Shown piece after piece: positions 43,774 to 52,655 of a stretch of 64,000 nt of DNA. Positions within the stretch are counted from its first letter, which is position 1. Every line of letters begins with the position of its first letter. This DNA is from Lutimonas vermicola (GTDB taxonomy: Bacteria; Bacteroidota; Bacteroidia; Flavobacteriales; Flavobacteriaceae). The position numbers were made by a program, and so were the translations under genes. The stretch lies in the NCBI RefSeq assembly GCF_038433205.1, contig NZ_JBCDNA010000002.1, forward strand, positions 248,001 through 312,000, given 5' to 3'. The notes below the pieces were generated by a model. It was not told where the DNA came from. It made no database searches and saw only the letters and a program-made list of their open reading frames with translations.

Positions 43774-43971
43774 TTAACCTTTCTCTTCTGAAGTTCTTAA
43801 AGCCTGAACATATTGGGCTTTTTGAATCTGTTTACGCCTTAAGACTGAAGGTTTTGTAAACTCCTTTCTTTCGCGCAACGTTCTCATTGTCTTCGTTCTA
43901 TCAAATTTTCTCTTAAAACGTTTTAACGCTCTGTCTATATTTTCACCATCCTTTACCGGAATAATTAACAT
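43774..43971 (-). CDS. rpsU: Ribosomal protein bS21
   Basis: A 65-residue basic protein, MLIIPVKDGENIDRALKRFKRKFDR followed by TLRERKEFTKPSVLRRKQIQKAQY, complete and typical for the phylum. bS21 sits on the 30S platform next to the 3' end of 16S rRNA. In Flavobacterium it is reported to help hide the anti-Shine-Dalgarno sequence. The gene is monocistronic and, unusually for this genome, has a near-perfect Shine-Dalgarno (see the separate feature). Confidence 0.97.
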   Translation of the reverse strand: MLIIPVKDGENIDRALKRFKRKFDRTKTMRTLRERKEFTKPSVLRRKQIQKAQYVQALRTSEEKG

Positions 43972-43978
43972 AGTGGGG

Positions 43979-43989
43979 CACCTCCTTTC
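43979..43989 (-). promoter_or_regulatory. rpsU: Extended Shine-Dalgarno of rpsU
   Basis: The minus strand reads GAAAGGAGGTG, an 11-base complement of the usual 16S 3' tail, ending 7 bases before the ATG (9 bases from the GGAGG core). No comparable site precedes the other genes examined here. Confidence 0.85.
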
Positions 43990-44019
43990 ATGTGTACTTT
44001 AAATTTATTTTTAGGGCTG

Positions 44020-44027
44020 CAAATATA
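44020..44027 (-). promoter_or_regulatory. rpsU: -7 promoter element TATATTTG for rpsU
   Basis: An exact TAnnTTTG on the minus strand, 49 bases before the rpsU ATG, leaving a leader that contains the Shine-Dalgarno. A strict -33 TTG is not present. Confidence 0.6.
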
Positions 44028-44083
44028 CAAAGAATTAGTTCGAAAAAAATGTATTATATTTAATTTTTATTCTATCCCCCAAA

Positions 44084-45103
44084 ATGAAACAAAAAGTTAA
44101 ACTTTTTTTTATTGTAGTCGTTGGCCTGTTCTTTGTTGTTGTGGGCTTTTATTTCTGGGCATCTTCGCCCAATCTACCTCACAAGGATTACAATGTTTCG
44201 GGTCAGTACAATCTCAACACAGGGGGCTCCTTACATGATTCTGTCCTTAGTGTTTTAACCTATAATATTGGCTATTTAAGCGGAATGACCAATAATTTAC
44301 CCGTTCAAAATTCAAGCTCGCTTTTCGAAGAGAACCTCAACAAGGTGATCTATGAATTGAAAAAGGCCGACGCTGATATTCTGGCTCTTCAGGAAATCGA
44401 TTATGGCTCAAAAAGATCCTATCATGTTGATCAGCAGAAAGAACTTGGAAAACTCGGGTATAATTATTTTGGGCAAAGCATAAACTGGGACAAAAAATAT
44501 GTTCCTTTCCCGTATTATCCATTCAGTGTGCATTTTGGGGAAATCCTTTCAGGGCAATCTGTTCTTAGCAAGTATCCTATTTCGGAACTGGAAAGAATCG
44601 AATTGAAGAGAAATACATCTAACCCCTTTTATTATGACAGTTTCTACATAGACAGGCTTGCCCAGGTCGTTAAAATTAAAATAAACTCCAGAACCCTGAT
44701 CCTTATTAATGTGCATTTAGAAGCTTACCATAAGGAGACCCGAAAAATACAAATGCAGCAAGTAAAAAACCTTTATATTAAATACTACAAAGACTTCCCT
44801 ACAATTTTACTCGGAGATTTTAACAGCGACATCAACTTTGACGGAGCCGCTATCAACATGATCATGGAAATTCCTGAAACCGGATGTGCAGCCTTTGATT
44901 CATCAGTTCAAAACAATACTTTCAATTCAATATCGCCTACTGAAAGGTTGGATTATATTTTTTACAACAAGAGGTTTATCAAAGAAGTGGATGCCGAAAT
45001 ACTGACGCAATTTAAAATGGCTTCAGATCACTTGCCTTTACAACTGAAATTCAAATTTAAAAACCAATTTTATGCAAACTCTCGACCACAACCGAACTCT
45101 TGA
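44084..45103 (+). CDS. Endonuclease/exonuclease/phosphatase family protein, membrane-anchored
   Basis: A 339-residue protein. An N-terminal hydrophobic helix (residues 6-27) serves as anchor or uncleaved signal. The EEP fold follows, with LSVLTYNIGYL, ILALQEIDYGSKRS (catalytic Glu), LINVHLEAYHKETR, TILLGDFNSD and the terminal ASDHLPLQLKF. The fold includes nucleases, sphingomyelinases and phosphoinositide phosphatases; an extracytoplasmic location favours a phosphodiesterase or nuclease on the outside. The substrate is unknown. Its 3' end overlaps the next gene by 32 bases. Confidence 0.87.
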   Translation: MKQKVKLFFIVVVGLFFVVVGFYFWASSPNLPHKDYNVSGQYNLNTGGSLHDSVLSVLTYNIGYLSGMTNNLPVQNSSSLFEENLNKVIYELKKADADILALQEIDYGSKRSYHVDQQKELGKLGYNYFGQSINWDKKYVPFPYYPFSVHFGEILSGQSVLSKYPISELERIELKRNTSNPFYYDSFYIDRLAQVVKIKINSRTLILINVHLEAYHKETRKIQMQQVKNLYIKYYKDFPTILLGDFNSDINFDGAAINMIMEIPETGCAAFDSSVQNNTFNSISPTERLDYIFYNKRFIKEVDAEILTQFKMASDHLPLQLKFKFKNQFYANSRPQPNS

Positions 45104-45317
45104 TGCCAAAGAATGGGCATTGACCATCTTTATTTCTTCTCTGCCTTTAATTGGGATCATAATGTTGCTGGTTTGGGCCTTTAGTGATGATGCGAATATT
45201 CATAAAAAGAACTGGGCTAAAGGAACTCTTATACTTTGGATCATAGGCTTTGTTATTGCTTTTGCCTTTTTGTTTCTATTTGGCGGTATTGCTATACTGT
45301 CTCAAGTATTTAATTAA
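45072..45317 (+). CDS. Small two-helix membrane protein of unknown function
   Basis: An 81-residue protein that starts inside the preceding gene (ATG at 45072, 32-base overlap in another frame). It has LDAKEWALTIFISSLPLIGIIMLLVWAF (helix 1), a polar loop NIHKKNWAKG, and a second helix (about residues 53-75). Similar short proteins are common in flavobacteria as I recall them, but I know of no assigned role. The overlap suggests translational coupling with the EEP protein. A clear terminator follows. Confidence 0.78.
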   Translation: MQTLDHNRTLDAKEWALTIFISSLPLIGIIMLLVWAFSDDANIHKKNWAKGTLILWIIGFVIAFAFLFLFGGIAILSQVFN

Positions 45318-45333
45318 TATTCTATGTAAAATT

Positions 45334-45368
45334 CGAAGCATCATAAACTTGATGCTTCGGTTTTTTTC
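45334..45368 (+). terminator. Terminator after the small membrane protein gene
   Basis: CGAAGCATCA (45334-45343) pairs with TGATGCTTCG (45350-45359), followed by G and seven T. Confidence 0.9.
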
Positions 45369-45448
45369 AGGAACACTGACCAATTCACAAAGAAAATCCA
45401 AGCACATGTTGTAACATCCTCATGTAAAAAGGTTCATGTAAGCCCTCC

Positions 45449-47701
45449 TTACTCCTTTTTCCCGAAAACTCGCTTGAACCAGGATTTGTTTTTTTCTCTT
45501 TTAGCTTGTTTTTTGGCCTTTTTAGTCGCCTTTTTAAAAGTCATGTTTTTGTCTTTAAATATATTATCGAAGAATTTTTCAATTTCAGAATCATCAATAA
45601 AATCCGGACAGTTCAACGCAAATGTATTTTGCTCTGAAATTTTTAAATCGCTAAGGTATTTGGGTCTCAGGGTACGATTATTCTGAACCTGTTGTAAGGT
45701 TTTCCCGACAATTGGAAGCGCAAGGGCGCTGCCCGAACCATTTGTACCGCTTCTAAAATGTATCACGGGATAACTTGCCCCAACCCTGGTGGCTATTACC
45801 AGGTCATTATTATAGGCCAGAAACCAGGCATCACCATAATCCTGGGAAGTTCCTGTTTTTCCCGCCAATTCGCTTCTAATACCATAAACAGAATTCAAGG
45901 CCCTTCCTGTACCCTCCCTGACAGCTTTTGCGAGCATGGCAGTCAATAAGCCGCTTGTCGATTCCTTGAGGACCCGGTCAAGTTGAACAGCTTTGGGGTG
46001 CTTGTAAAGGCTCCGCCCATCAGAAGTTCTTATTTCTTTGATAAATACTGGTTTGATCCTTTTTCCCGCATTCGCAAATGCTGAATAAGCTATGGCCATT
46101 TCATATAGACTGGCTGTTGAAATCCCCAAGGCAACAGAAGGTTTATCGCTCAATTCCTGTGAAAATCCCAAAGACTTCCAGGTGTCGTTCAAGACATTAA
46201 AGTCCTGTTGAAAAAATAAATTTACGGTAGGGATATTCATTGACTTTGACAAAGAGGCGGCCATTGAATACTTCCCCCCTGCCGAACGATCATAATTCTG
46301 AGGTTGCCAATCCTCGAAATCTTTTAGAATCACGGCCTCATTATCGAGATACTGGCAAGGCATAGCCCCTTCTTCCAGTGCTGAGGCATAAAGTATGGGT
46401 TTAAATGCTGATGCCGTTTGGCGCTGTGCAAATATCTGATCATATGGCTGTGTCCGGAAATCAATCCCTCCTACCCAGGCTTTTACAAAGCCATCGTTGG
46501 GGTCGACGGCGATTAAGCCGGCATGAAGCAGCTTTAAATTGGCAGACACGCTGTCTCGAACCGAAATTGAATCCGAGGAGAACCCGTTCCATGTAAATAT
46601 TTCTCTGCGTTTTTTAACATCTGCCACCTCAGTTAATTTCAACCTTTTCAATTCCTTATTAACCAGCGCATCAAGCGAGGCTTTATCGGAACCATTCGAA
46701 TACTGCCTGTTCAATTGTTGCTGCATTTTTCCCAAATGAGATTTAAAAGCCCTCAAAGCATATTGCTGCAATTCATAATCCAGGGTTGTTTCTATGATCA
46801 AGCCACTTTTTTTTAGATCATATACTGTATCAGCTCTTTTATTGATCGTTTCTAATATGGCCAAAGCCTCATTTCTAATCTGAACCAAATAATAATTGGC
46901 AGGGCCTTCTGATTCCAGATTCGCATAATCCAGGGATAAGGGAAGTGCCTGCAGTTCATTTGTCCTTTTCTCTGTCAAATACCCATATTTTTTCATTTGT
47001 TCAAATACAACATTCCTTCTATTCAGGGCATGTTCAGGATACAACCTTGGATTGTAGTAAGTATTTGCTTTGAGCATTCCAATAAGCACCGCCGATTCCT
47101 CTGTTTTTAACTTTTTTACGCTTTTGTTAAAATAACGGTGAGCCGCCGCTTCAATTCCTAAAACATTCTCCCCGAATGGCACCGTATTCAAATAAAGTGT
47201 TAGAATATCCTCCTTTGAATACATGCTTTCCAGCCGATATGCCAAAATCATTTCCTTGGTTTTGTTCACGGGCATTGAAAGAAATCCATGGTTACTTCTT
47301 CCAAACATGTTTTTGGCCAGTTGCTGGGTAATGGTACTGCCACCACCTGCGCTTTTTTGCTGTAAAACCAATGTCTTGACCAATACTCTTAACAAACTGC
47401 GCGAATCCACCCCCTCGTGTTCAAAATATCGGGCATCTTCTGTTGCCACCAATGCATGTATAAGCTCTTTAGGGAGATGATCAAAATCGACATTGGTCCT
47501 GTTATCCGCAAAAAACTTACCGATTAACCTGCCCCTATCAGACAGTACCAGTGAAGCTGTCTCATTTTTGAATTCCTTTAGTTCCTTCTTGGTAAAAACA
47601 TGGCCAAATACACCTAAATATATTGAGCCAATAAAAAGCCCAAAGAGTAAGGTCCCGAGTAACAAAAATTTAACAAAAAATACTATTAGTTTTCTTTTCA
47701 T
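45449..47701 (-). CDS. Class A penicillin-binding protein (PBP1A-like transglycosylase/transpeptidase)
   Basis: A 750-residue bifunctional murein synthase. One N-terminal transmembrane helix (residues 7-32) is followed by a GT51 domain with the catalytic Glu in ATEDARYFEHEGVD, GGGSTITQQLAKNMF and KTKEMILAYRLE. The transpeptidase has SxxK in TASAFKPI, SMN in SLSKSMNIPT, and KTGTSQDYGDAWF. A Lys-rich cytosolic-looking tail ends the protein. It polymerises and crosslinks peptidoglycan. The gene stands alone on its strand. Confidence 0.93.
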   Translation of the reverse strand: MKRKLIVFFVKFLLLGTLLFGLFIGSIYLGVFGHVFTKKELKEFKNETASLVLSDRGRLIGKFFADNRTNVDFDHLPKELIHALVATEDARYFEHEGVDSRSLLRVLVKTLVLQQKSAGGGSTITQQLAKNMFGRSNHGFLSMPVNKTKEMILAYRLESMYSKEDILTLYLNTVPFGENVLGIEAAAHRYFNKSVKKLKTEESAVLIGMLKANTYYNPRLYPEHALNRRNVVFEQMKKYGYLTEKRTNELQALPLSLDYANLESEGPANYYLVQIRNEALAILETINKRADTVYDLKKSGLIIETTLDYELQQYALRAFKSHLGKMQQQLNRQYSNGSDKASLDALVNKELKRLKLTEVADVKKRREIFTWNGFSSDSISVRDSVSANLKLLHAGLIAVDPNDGFVKAWVGGIDFRTQPYDQIFAQRQTASAFKPILYASALEEGAMPCQYLDNEAVILKDFEDWQPQNYDRSAGGKYSMAASLSKSMNIPTVNLFFQQDFNVLNDTWKSLGFSQELSDKPSVALGISTASLYEMAIAYSAFANAGKRIKPVFIKEIRTSDGRSLYKHPKAVQLDRVLKESTSGLLTAMLAKAVREGTGRALNSVYGIRSELAGKTGTSQDYGDAWFLAYNNDLVIATRVGASYPVIHFRSGTNGSGSALALPIVGKTLQQVQNNRTLRPKYLSDLKISEQNTFALNCPDFIDDSEIEKFFDNIFKDKNMTFKKATKKAKKQAKREKNKSWFKRVFGKKE

Positions 47702-47759
47702 AAGGCAAAAGGAAAGTTCCTTTGAACTTTTCTAAATCGTTTTGGGTAATGAAACTTTA

Positions 47760-48431
47760 CTATCTTTTCATGACTACAAGCGTAGCTATATAACCTGTAA
47801 GTATATTCCACTCTTTATCCGCAAGAAGCATCCCATTCTCATCTAAAACTTTGAATTCAGCAGTATTTGGTCCTGAGGAACCTTGATTGAGCGCCTCAAT
47901 ATCAATCCGATTAAATCCTTCTTTTAGGTTGATGTCAATGCTGTAATAGCCTCCCTGGAGGGTTATGCTTCTGCGAATTACTTCTTCATTTACATATAAT
48001 TTGACTCGATCTCCATCGACATAACTGTGATCCCTGCAGATAATTCGAATGGTTTTTGAATTTGTTTCCAGCTTTCCAAGTTCCAGGGAGGTCTGAATCT
48101 TATTGATGCTCACATCTTTCCCATTCCAGTAGTTTGAAACAAGGACATCCTTGTCTATCTGGTTGAGATTGTTCATACTCCTTTGCTTCTTTTGGGGAAT
48201 GACGCTATAGGATGGAAATTTATCCGCAATGTCTTCAATTGTTCCAAAAAGAGTTATTGTTTCAGCCTTGATCTCCTTATTCTCTGCATCTTGAGGGACA
48301 AATTCCATGACATTGCCCTTGTTAGGCTGGTATTGAAACACGTCAGTTTCCTCCGCAATGTTATTGTCAATTTGAGCGAATATTCCAGCGGTTAAGAAAA
48401 AAAACACAAAAGTTGCGAAGATTTTTTTCAC
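47760..48431 (-). CDS. Secreted protein of unknown function
   Basis: A 223-residue protein with a clear Sec signal peptide (cleavage near GIFAQ). The C-terminal 110 residues look beta-rich: TIRIICRDHSYVDGDRVKLYVNEEVIRRSITLQGGYYSIDINLKEGFNRIDIEAL, ending in a strand-rich stretch. That segment resembles carbohydrate- or ligand-binding beta sandwiches that recur in Bacteroidetes secreted proteins, but I do not recognise a named family. There is no type IX CTD signature at the end. It lies between the PBP gene and a carboxypeptidase-regulatory-like protein. Confidence 0.7.
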   Translation of the reverse strand: MKKIFATFVFFFLTAGIFAQIDNNIAEETDVFQYQPNKGNVMEFVPQDAENKEIKAETITLFGTIEDIADKFPSYSVIPQKKQRSMNNLNQIDKDVLVSNYWNGKDVSINKIQTSLELGKLETNSKTIRIICRDHSYVDGDRVKLYVNEEVIRRSITLQGGYYSIDINLKEGFNRIDIEALNQGSSGPNTAEFKVLDENGMLLADKEWNILTGYIATLVVMKR

Positions 48432-48531
48432 GATTTAACAGAGCATTTAATAAAAAATTCCGGGCCGCAAATTACAAATTAAAGCCTACCTTTTTATTAA
48501 AACTTTATTAAAACTTACAAGCTTACTTTGG

Positions 48532-49812
48532 CTAGGACTGCTCCTTTTCATAATTACGCTGTATCTTCTTGATCGCGTTATCTATTGATTTATCTGGTTC
48601 TATAACGTTTAATTCTCCCCAGAATGAAGGATCAGCAAATCCCGATGCCTCATCAGTAAGTATTACATTTTTTCTCATTCTATCCCTGTTCTTAACTGTG
48701 ATATCCTGATCATTGGGCTTCCAGTCGGTAATAGCCATTTCAATAGCGATATTATAGATAGAATTAAATAATTTTTTATCCCATTTGACTTTAAAAGACA
48801 GCTCAATACGGCTATAATTGAAATGCCATTTACCATTGGTCTGCTTGTAATCGATTATGTATTTGGTATCGAGTGGAATCACATCTGCATTAGCCGGTTT
48901 TTTCTTGACAAAGAATTTTTTTGCTTTGCTTAGGTTTTCCAAATTCAAACTGAAAACTGCCTTAACCAAGGCGAAGCTCTCGGTGTCGATATAGAGTTTT
49001 CCTTGATAGAAAGGCTCCACCATAGTCGGCTTTTGAACAAAATCTATCACATAAACATTTCTCTTGTCCATATTGATCATTTTGTCAAAGGAAAATTTAT
49101 AGATATCAAACATATCCCCCGAAAAGAACAATTCTTCATTTCTCATCATATCCATACTTAAGTTATTATACGGACCTCCCTGTAACTTGATCACGAGCGT
49201 ATCGATCTTATTGTAATCAGTGCTTTTTCTTGCTTTGTCGAGTACAACGTAATCGCCCTGTATAACTTTGGTTGGCTTGTAAACGTCAACGACCGCTTCA
49301 GAAAGGGAAGCATAAGTTTTCCTTTTTCTGATGGATTCCCTGTAAAATGCCTTGGCTATAACAGGTTCTCTGTATGTATTCGATTTCCTTTGCTCTATCA
49401 CTTTTTTAACGACCGATATCGGATTGGCTTCGACCAAATTCACATCTGGCAACTTCTCAAAAGACTCTTCCATGGCAAATGTCATTTCCAGCCCTGTAAA
49501 TGATCTTAAAGGAATTATTTTATTTTGGTAACCCAAATAAGTAACCACTACTTTCTCGTTTTCCAGGGCCTTAGGTACCTTTAGCAAAAACACTCCGTCA
49601 AGATTGGAAATTGTCGAGATATTGGAATTGCTAACTGAAACAGAAGCGTATTCCAATGATTTTTTCGTTTTTGCGTCAATCACAACCCCTTTGTATTCTT
49701 TAAAGTCTGACGTTTCTTCCTGGGCTTCTACCGAAGGATGAACCAATAACAAAGCCGTTACATATATAAAGGCGGTTAATACTATTCTGAAGCGGTTGTC
49801 TATTTTATTCAT
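48532..49812 (-). CDS. Carboxypeptidase-regulatory-like domain outer-envelope protein
   Basis: About 426 residues. A signal peptide precedes a CarboxypepD_reg-like domain: YKGVVIDAKTKKSLEYASVSVSNSNISTISNLDGVFLLKVP. The remaining 300 residues match no family that I can name by eye, although such proteins occur singly in Bacteroidetes and are thought to be envelope proteins or relatives of TonB-receptor N-domains without the barrel. The ATG at 49812 starts MNKIDNRFRIV; an ATG 4 codons upstream (49824) is also possible. Confidence 0.75.
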   Translation of the reverse strand: MNKIDNRFRIVLTAFIYVTALLLVHPSVEAQEETSDFKEYKGVVIDAKTKKSLEYASVSVSNSNISTISNLDGVFLLKVPKALENEKVVVTYLGYQNKIIPLRSFTGLEMTFAMEESFEKLPDVNLVEANPISVVKKVIEQRKSNTYREPVIAKAFYRESIRKRKTYASLSEAVVDVYKPTKVIQGDYVVLDKARKSTDYNKIDTLVIKLQGGPYNNLSMDMMRNEELFFSGDMFDIYKFSFDKMINMDKRNVYVIDFVQKPTMVEPFYQGKLYIDTESFALVKAVFSLNLENLSKAKKFFVKKKPANADVIPLDTKYIIDYKQTNGKWHFNYSRIELSFKVKWDKKLFNSIYNIAIEMAITDWKPNDQDITVKNRDRMRKNVILTDEASGFADPSFWGELNVIEPDKSIDNAIKKIQRNYEKEQS

Positions 49813-49932
49813 TATGGATACCATATTAATTGAATTTACATATCATTTGAACTATTGAAATTACCGATTTCTAGTCAATTATAAAAGAATTTTAACTTAA
49901 TTATAACACTTGCGATCTTTCTTTTGGCAATG

Positions 49933-50808
49933 CTAGCTTATCTTGTGAATAATAGGGTTAAAAGCCTTTGACGCTATTAACACCTTGTCTCCAATTTCAA
50001 GAACAGCTGCTTCCTGGTCATTGGCAATCACCTTGACCAGATTCCTGCCGATTAAGACCGTAACAATCACAATAAAATCCTGTTTTACCATACTCATAAT
50101 TTCACCTGTAAATTGAAACTTGGCGTTTACCCTGTCATTCGTAAACATGCCCACAGGATCTCCTTGACGGATGATAAGGCCTTGATCAAGTTCTATCATA
50201 AAATCTGATAGCCTGATTATTTCGGAGACGTCATGACTTATCAAAAGTGTGGTAAGATTAAACTCCCTATGCGCTTTGAGAATATACGTCTGAAGTTTCA
50301 CCCTCATTTCATGATCCAGGGCCGAAAGAGGTTCATCCATAAGCAGCAATCTGGGTTTTCTTACCAATGCCCTTGCAAGTGCTACTCGCTGCTTTTGTCC
50401 TCCCGACAGCGTATTGGGCTTCCTGTTCTGTAATTGCCCAAGGTCAATGATTTCGACCAGTTGATCAACAATTGTTCCTGGCTGACCTTTCGCCTGGGCG
50501 AACAGAAGATTTTCCCTTACGGTCATATTCGGGAAAAGGGCGTATTCTTGAAATACAAAACCAATTTTCCTTTTTTGCGGGGGTAACATTATTTTTTTGT
50601 CTGTATCGGTCCAAATTTCATCACCCACTTTTACATATCCTTTTTCGGGATCCATAAGCCCGGCAAGTAACATCAGCAAAGTACTTTTACCTGCACCTGA
50701 TTTACCGTAAACTGTAATCAGTTTACCTTCTTCAAGTTTGACCTGTACATTGAGGTTCATGCGGCCTCCCGGCGACTTTAACAATTTTTGAAGAGAGATA
50801 TCAATCAT
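49933..50808 (-). CDS. modC: Molybdate ABC transporter ATP-binding protein ModC
   Basis: A 291-residue ATPase: Walker A YGKSGAGKST, Q-loop GFVFQEYALFP, signature LSGGQKQRVALARAL, Walker B LLLMDEPLSALD and the switch His in LISHDVSE. The C-terminal 60 residues look like a TOBE/Mop unit, the usual molybdate or regulatory domain of ModC. Its start overlaps the end of modB by 8 bases. It is the last gene of the mod operon. Confidence 0.92.
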   Translation of the reverse strand: MIDISLQKLLKSPGGRMNLNVQVKLEEGKLITVYGKSGAGKSTLLMLLAGLMDPEKGYVKVGDEIWTDTDKKIMLPPQKRKIGFVFQEYALFPNMTVRENLLFAQAKGQPGTIVDQLVEIIDLGQLQNRKPNTLSGGQKQRVALARALVRKPRLLLMDEPLSALDHEMRVKLQTYILKAHREFNLTTLLISHDVSEIIRLSDFMIELDQGLIIRQGDPVGMFTNDRVNAKFQFTGEIMSMVKQDFIVIVTVLIGRNLVKVIANDQEAAVLEIGDKVLIASKAFNPIIHKIS

Positions 50809-51481
50809 GGCCTTCTGTTTTATTAAAATAACCTCCGTTAATTAGGTAAACCATCAGAAGAATTGCAAAGGTGATCCCAAAAAGAATTAAGGAATAGGTA
50901 TTTGCGGCTCCATAATTCAAACTTTCAACTTCATCATATATGGCTATTGAGGCCACCCTTGTCTTTCCAGACAGGTTTCCCCCTATCATTAAAACCACTC
51001 CAAATTCGCCAATGGTATGCGCAAAGGCTAAAATAATTCCGGTAATCAAGGAGGGCTTGATGTTAGGCAGTAAAACCCTGATCAAAGTGGTTAATTTAGA
51101 TTTGCCCATCACGTATGAGGCATTCTTCAAAGAAGGAGATAAATTGGCAAAACCGGCCTGAATAGGATGCACCATAAAAGGTAAACTATAAATTATTGAT
51201 CCGAGTACAAGACCTTCAAATGAAAATACAAGACGCAGCCCGAGCCATTCATCCAACCAATTCCCAAACCCATTCGAAGGGCTTAATGCCAAGAGCATAT
51301 AAAATCCAATTACGGTGGGTGGCAATACCAGGGGCATGCTCACAAAGGTCTCGGCTACCGGCTTTAAACGAGAACGGGTATTGGCAAGCCAGTACGCAAT
51401 GGGTATTGCAATCAGCAACAATAAAATCGTAGTGATCAAAGCGAGTTTAAAAGTGATCAATAATGGGTTCCAGTCTATCAT
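50801..51481 (-). CDS. modB: Molybdate ABC transporter permease ModB
   Basis: A 226-residue permease with five or six membrane helices, PLVLPPTVIGFYML early, and the ABC-contact EAA-like loop in the ASYVMGKSKLTTLIRVLLPNIKPSLITGIILAFAHTIGEFG stretch. ModB forms the channel for molybdate. It overlaps the Mop-domain gene by 4 bases (ATGA) and modC by 8 bases, showing a tight operon. Confidence 0.93.
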   Translation of the reverse strand: MIDWNPLLITFKLALITTILLLLIAIPIAYWLANTRSRLKPVAETFVSMPLVLPPTVIGFYMLLALSPSNGFGNWLDEWLGLRLVFSFEGLVLGSIIYSLPFMVHPIQAGFANLSPSLKNASYVMGKSKLTTLIRVLLPNIKPSLITGIILAFAHTIGEFGVVLMIGGNLSGKTRVASIAIYDEVESLNYGAANTYSLILFGITFAILLMVYLINGGYFNKTEGHD

Positions 51482-51876
51482 TTTGACAACATCAATTCAT
51501 TGGTTTTTACCATAGCCGTTAGTTCCATATCCTGAACAATCTGCAGTTGTTTCACTGCATTTGAGGTAATGATGGAAGTAATTGTTCCCATTTCGGTATC
51601 GATGCTAACCTTACTCAATAAAGTATCCGATTCAATGTGGCTTACCTTACCCTTCATTTTATTTCTGAGACTAATACCACTCATATCACCGACACCAAGG
51701 ATAACTTCAGTTTCTTTAAAAATGATCTTGACCTTATTGTCTACAAAGAGATAAGGCGCAGTTTCAGGTGTATCAATAAGGATCGTTGAAAATACAGCCG
51801 ATCCTACCCTCACTTTTACAATCGAAAGATCCCCGTTTACTTTTATACTATCTATATGTCCTTCTAATATGTTCAT
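51478..51876 (-). CDS. Stand-alone tandem Mop/TOBE molybdate-binding protein
   Basis: A 132-residue protein with two Mop-like repeats: residues about 1-60 (MNILEGHIDSIKVNGDLSIVKVRV) and 68-132 (ISLRNKMKGKVSHIESDTLLSKVSI). Small tandem-Mop proteins bind molybdate or tungstate and buffer or sense it. It lies between modA and modB, overlapping modA by one base (TAATG) and modB by 4. No DNA-binding domain is present, so it is not a full ModE. Confidence 0.85.
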   Translation of the reverse strand: MNILEGHIDSIKVNGDLSIVKVRVGSAVFSTILIDTPETAPYLFVDNKVKIIFKETEVILGVGDMSGISLRNKMKGKVSHIESDTLLSKVSIDTEMGTITSIITSNAVKQLQIVQDMELTAMVKTNELMLSK

Positions 51877-52655
51877 TAAAATTCAATCTGATAACCAAAC
51901 TTATGCAAAATTTCCTTGCCTTCGCGTGAAAGGATAAAATCCCTGAACTGAATCGATTTTGTTTTGAAGGATTCCCTTGCCTTCAAAATAACCATACCCT
52001 GTGCGATTGGTCGATAAAGACTTTTGTCGATTTCTTTCCAGAAGCCGCGATTTTGCATACGTGGGGACATCACTACTGATTTTGACGTGAAACCCAAGTC
52101 TGCTGCCTTGGAGATGATGAATTGATTCGTTTGGGAAACGCTTTCTCCAAATACAAGTTTATTTCGAATTGACTCTTCAATACCCAAGCCTTTTATCACT
52201 TCCAATGCCGTTACACCGTAGGGTGCCGTTTTGGGATTGCCGATGGCAATATGCTTCACCTCTTTTGCAGTGAGGGATTCCAAATCAGGATTGATTTCTT
52301 TCTTTAGGGTCCATAAGATCAAATTACCGTAGGCATAAATGACGGGTTCCTCAAAAGTAAAACCATTTTTAAAAAGTTCTTCCGGATACTTTAAATCGGC
52401 CGAAAGGAATACGTCGAATGGGGCACCTTCAAAAATCTGTGCAGTAAGTTTTCCACTCGAACCAACAATGATTTCACATTCCACTCCGGTTTGATCAGAA
52501 AATTTTTCAACCAATTCTTCAATTGCAAACTGTAAATTAGCCGCTACGGCAACGGTTAATTTATCATCTTGTTTAGATCCGCAAGAGATCAGTATCAGGA
52601 AGGAAAGCAGTAAACCTAAAAAAAATATTTTTTTAGCAGTATTTCCAGAAAGCAT
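51876..52655 (-). CDS. modA: Molybdate-binding lipoprotein ModA
   Basis: A 259-residue periplasmic binding protein with a lipobox (ILISC, Cys25) after the signal sequence. The ModA-type core has LTVAVAANLQFAIEELVEKF, VGSSGKLTAQIFEGAPFDVFLSAD, AIGNPKTAPYGVTALEVI, and FTSKSVVMS. It captures molybdate (possibly tungstate) for ModBC. First gene of the operon modA-Mop-modB-modC. Confidence 0.92.
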   Translation of the reverse strand: MLSGNTAKKIFFLGLLLSFLILISCGSKQDDKLTVAVAANLQFAIEELVEKFSDQTGVECEIIVGSSGKLTAQIFEGAPFDVFLSADLKYPEELFKNGFTFEEPVIYAYGNLILWTLKKEINPDLESLTAKEVKHIAIGNPKTAPYGVTALEVIKGLGIEESIRNKLVFGESVSQTNQFIISKAADLGFTSKSVVMSPRMQNRGFWKEIDKSLYRPIAQGMVILKARESFKTKSIQFRDFILSREGKEILHKFGYQIEF

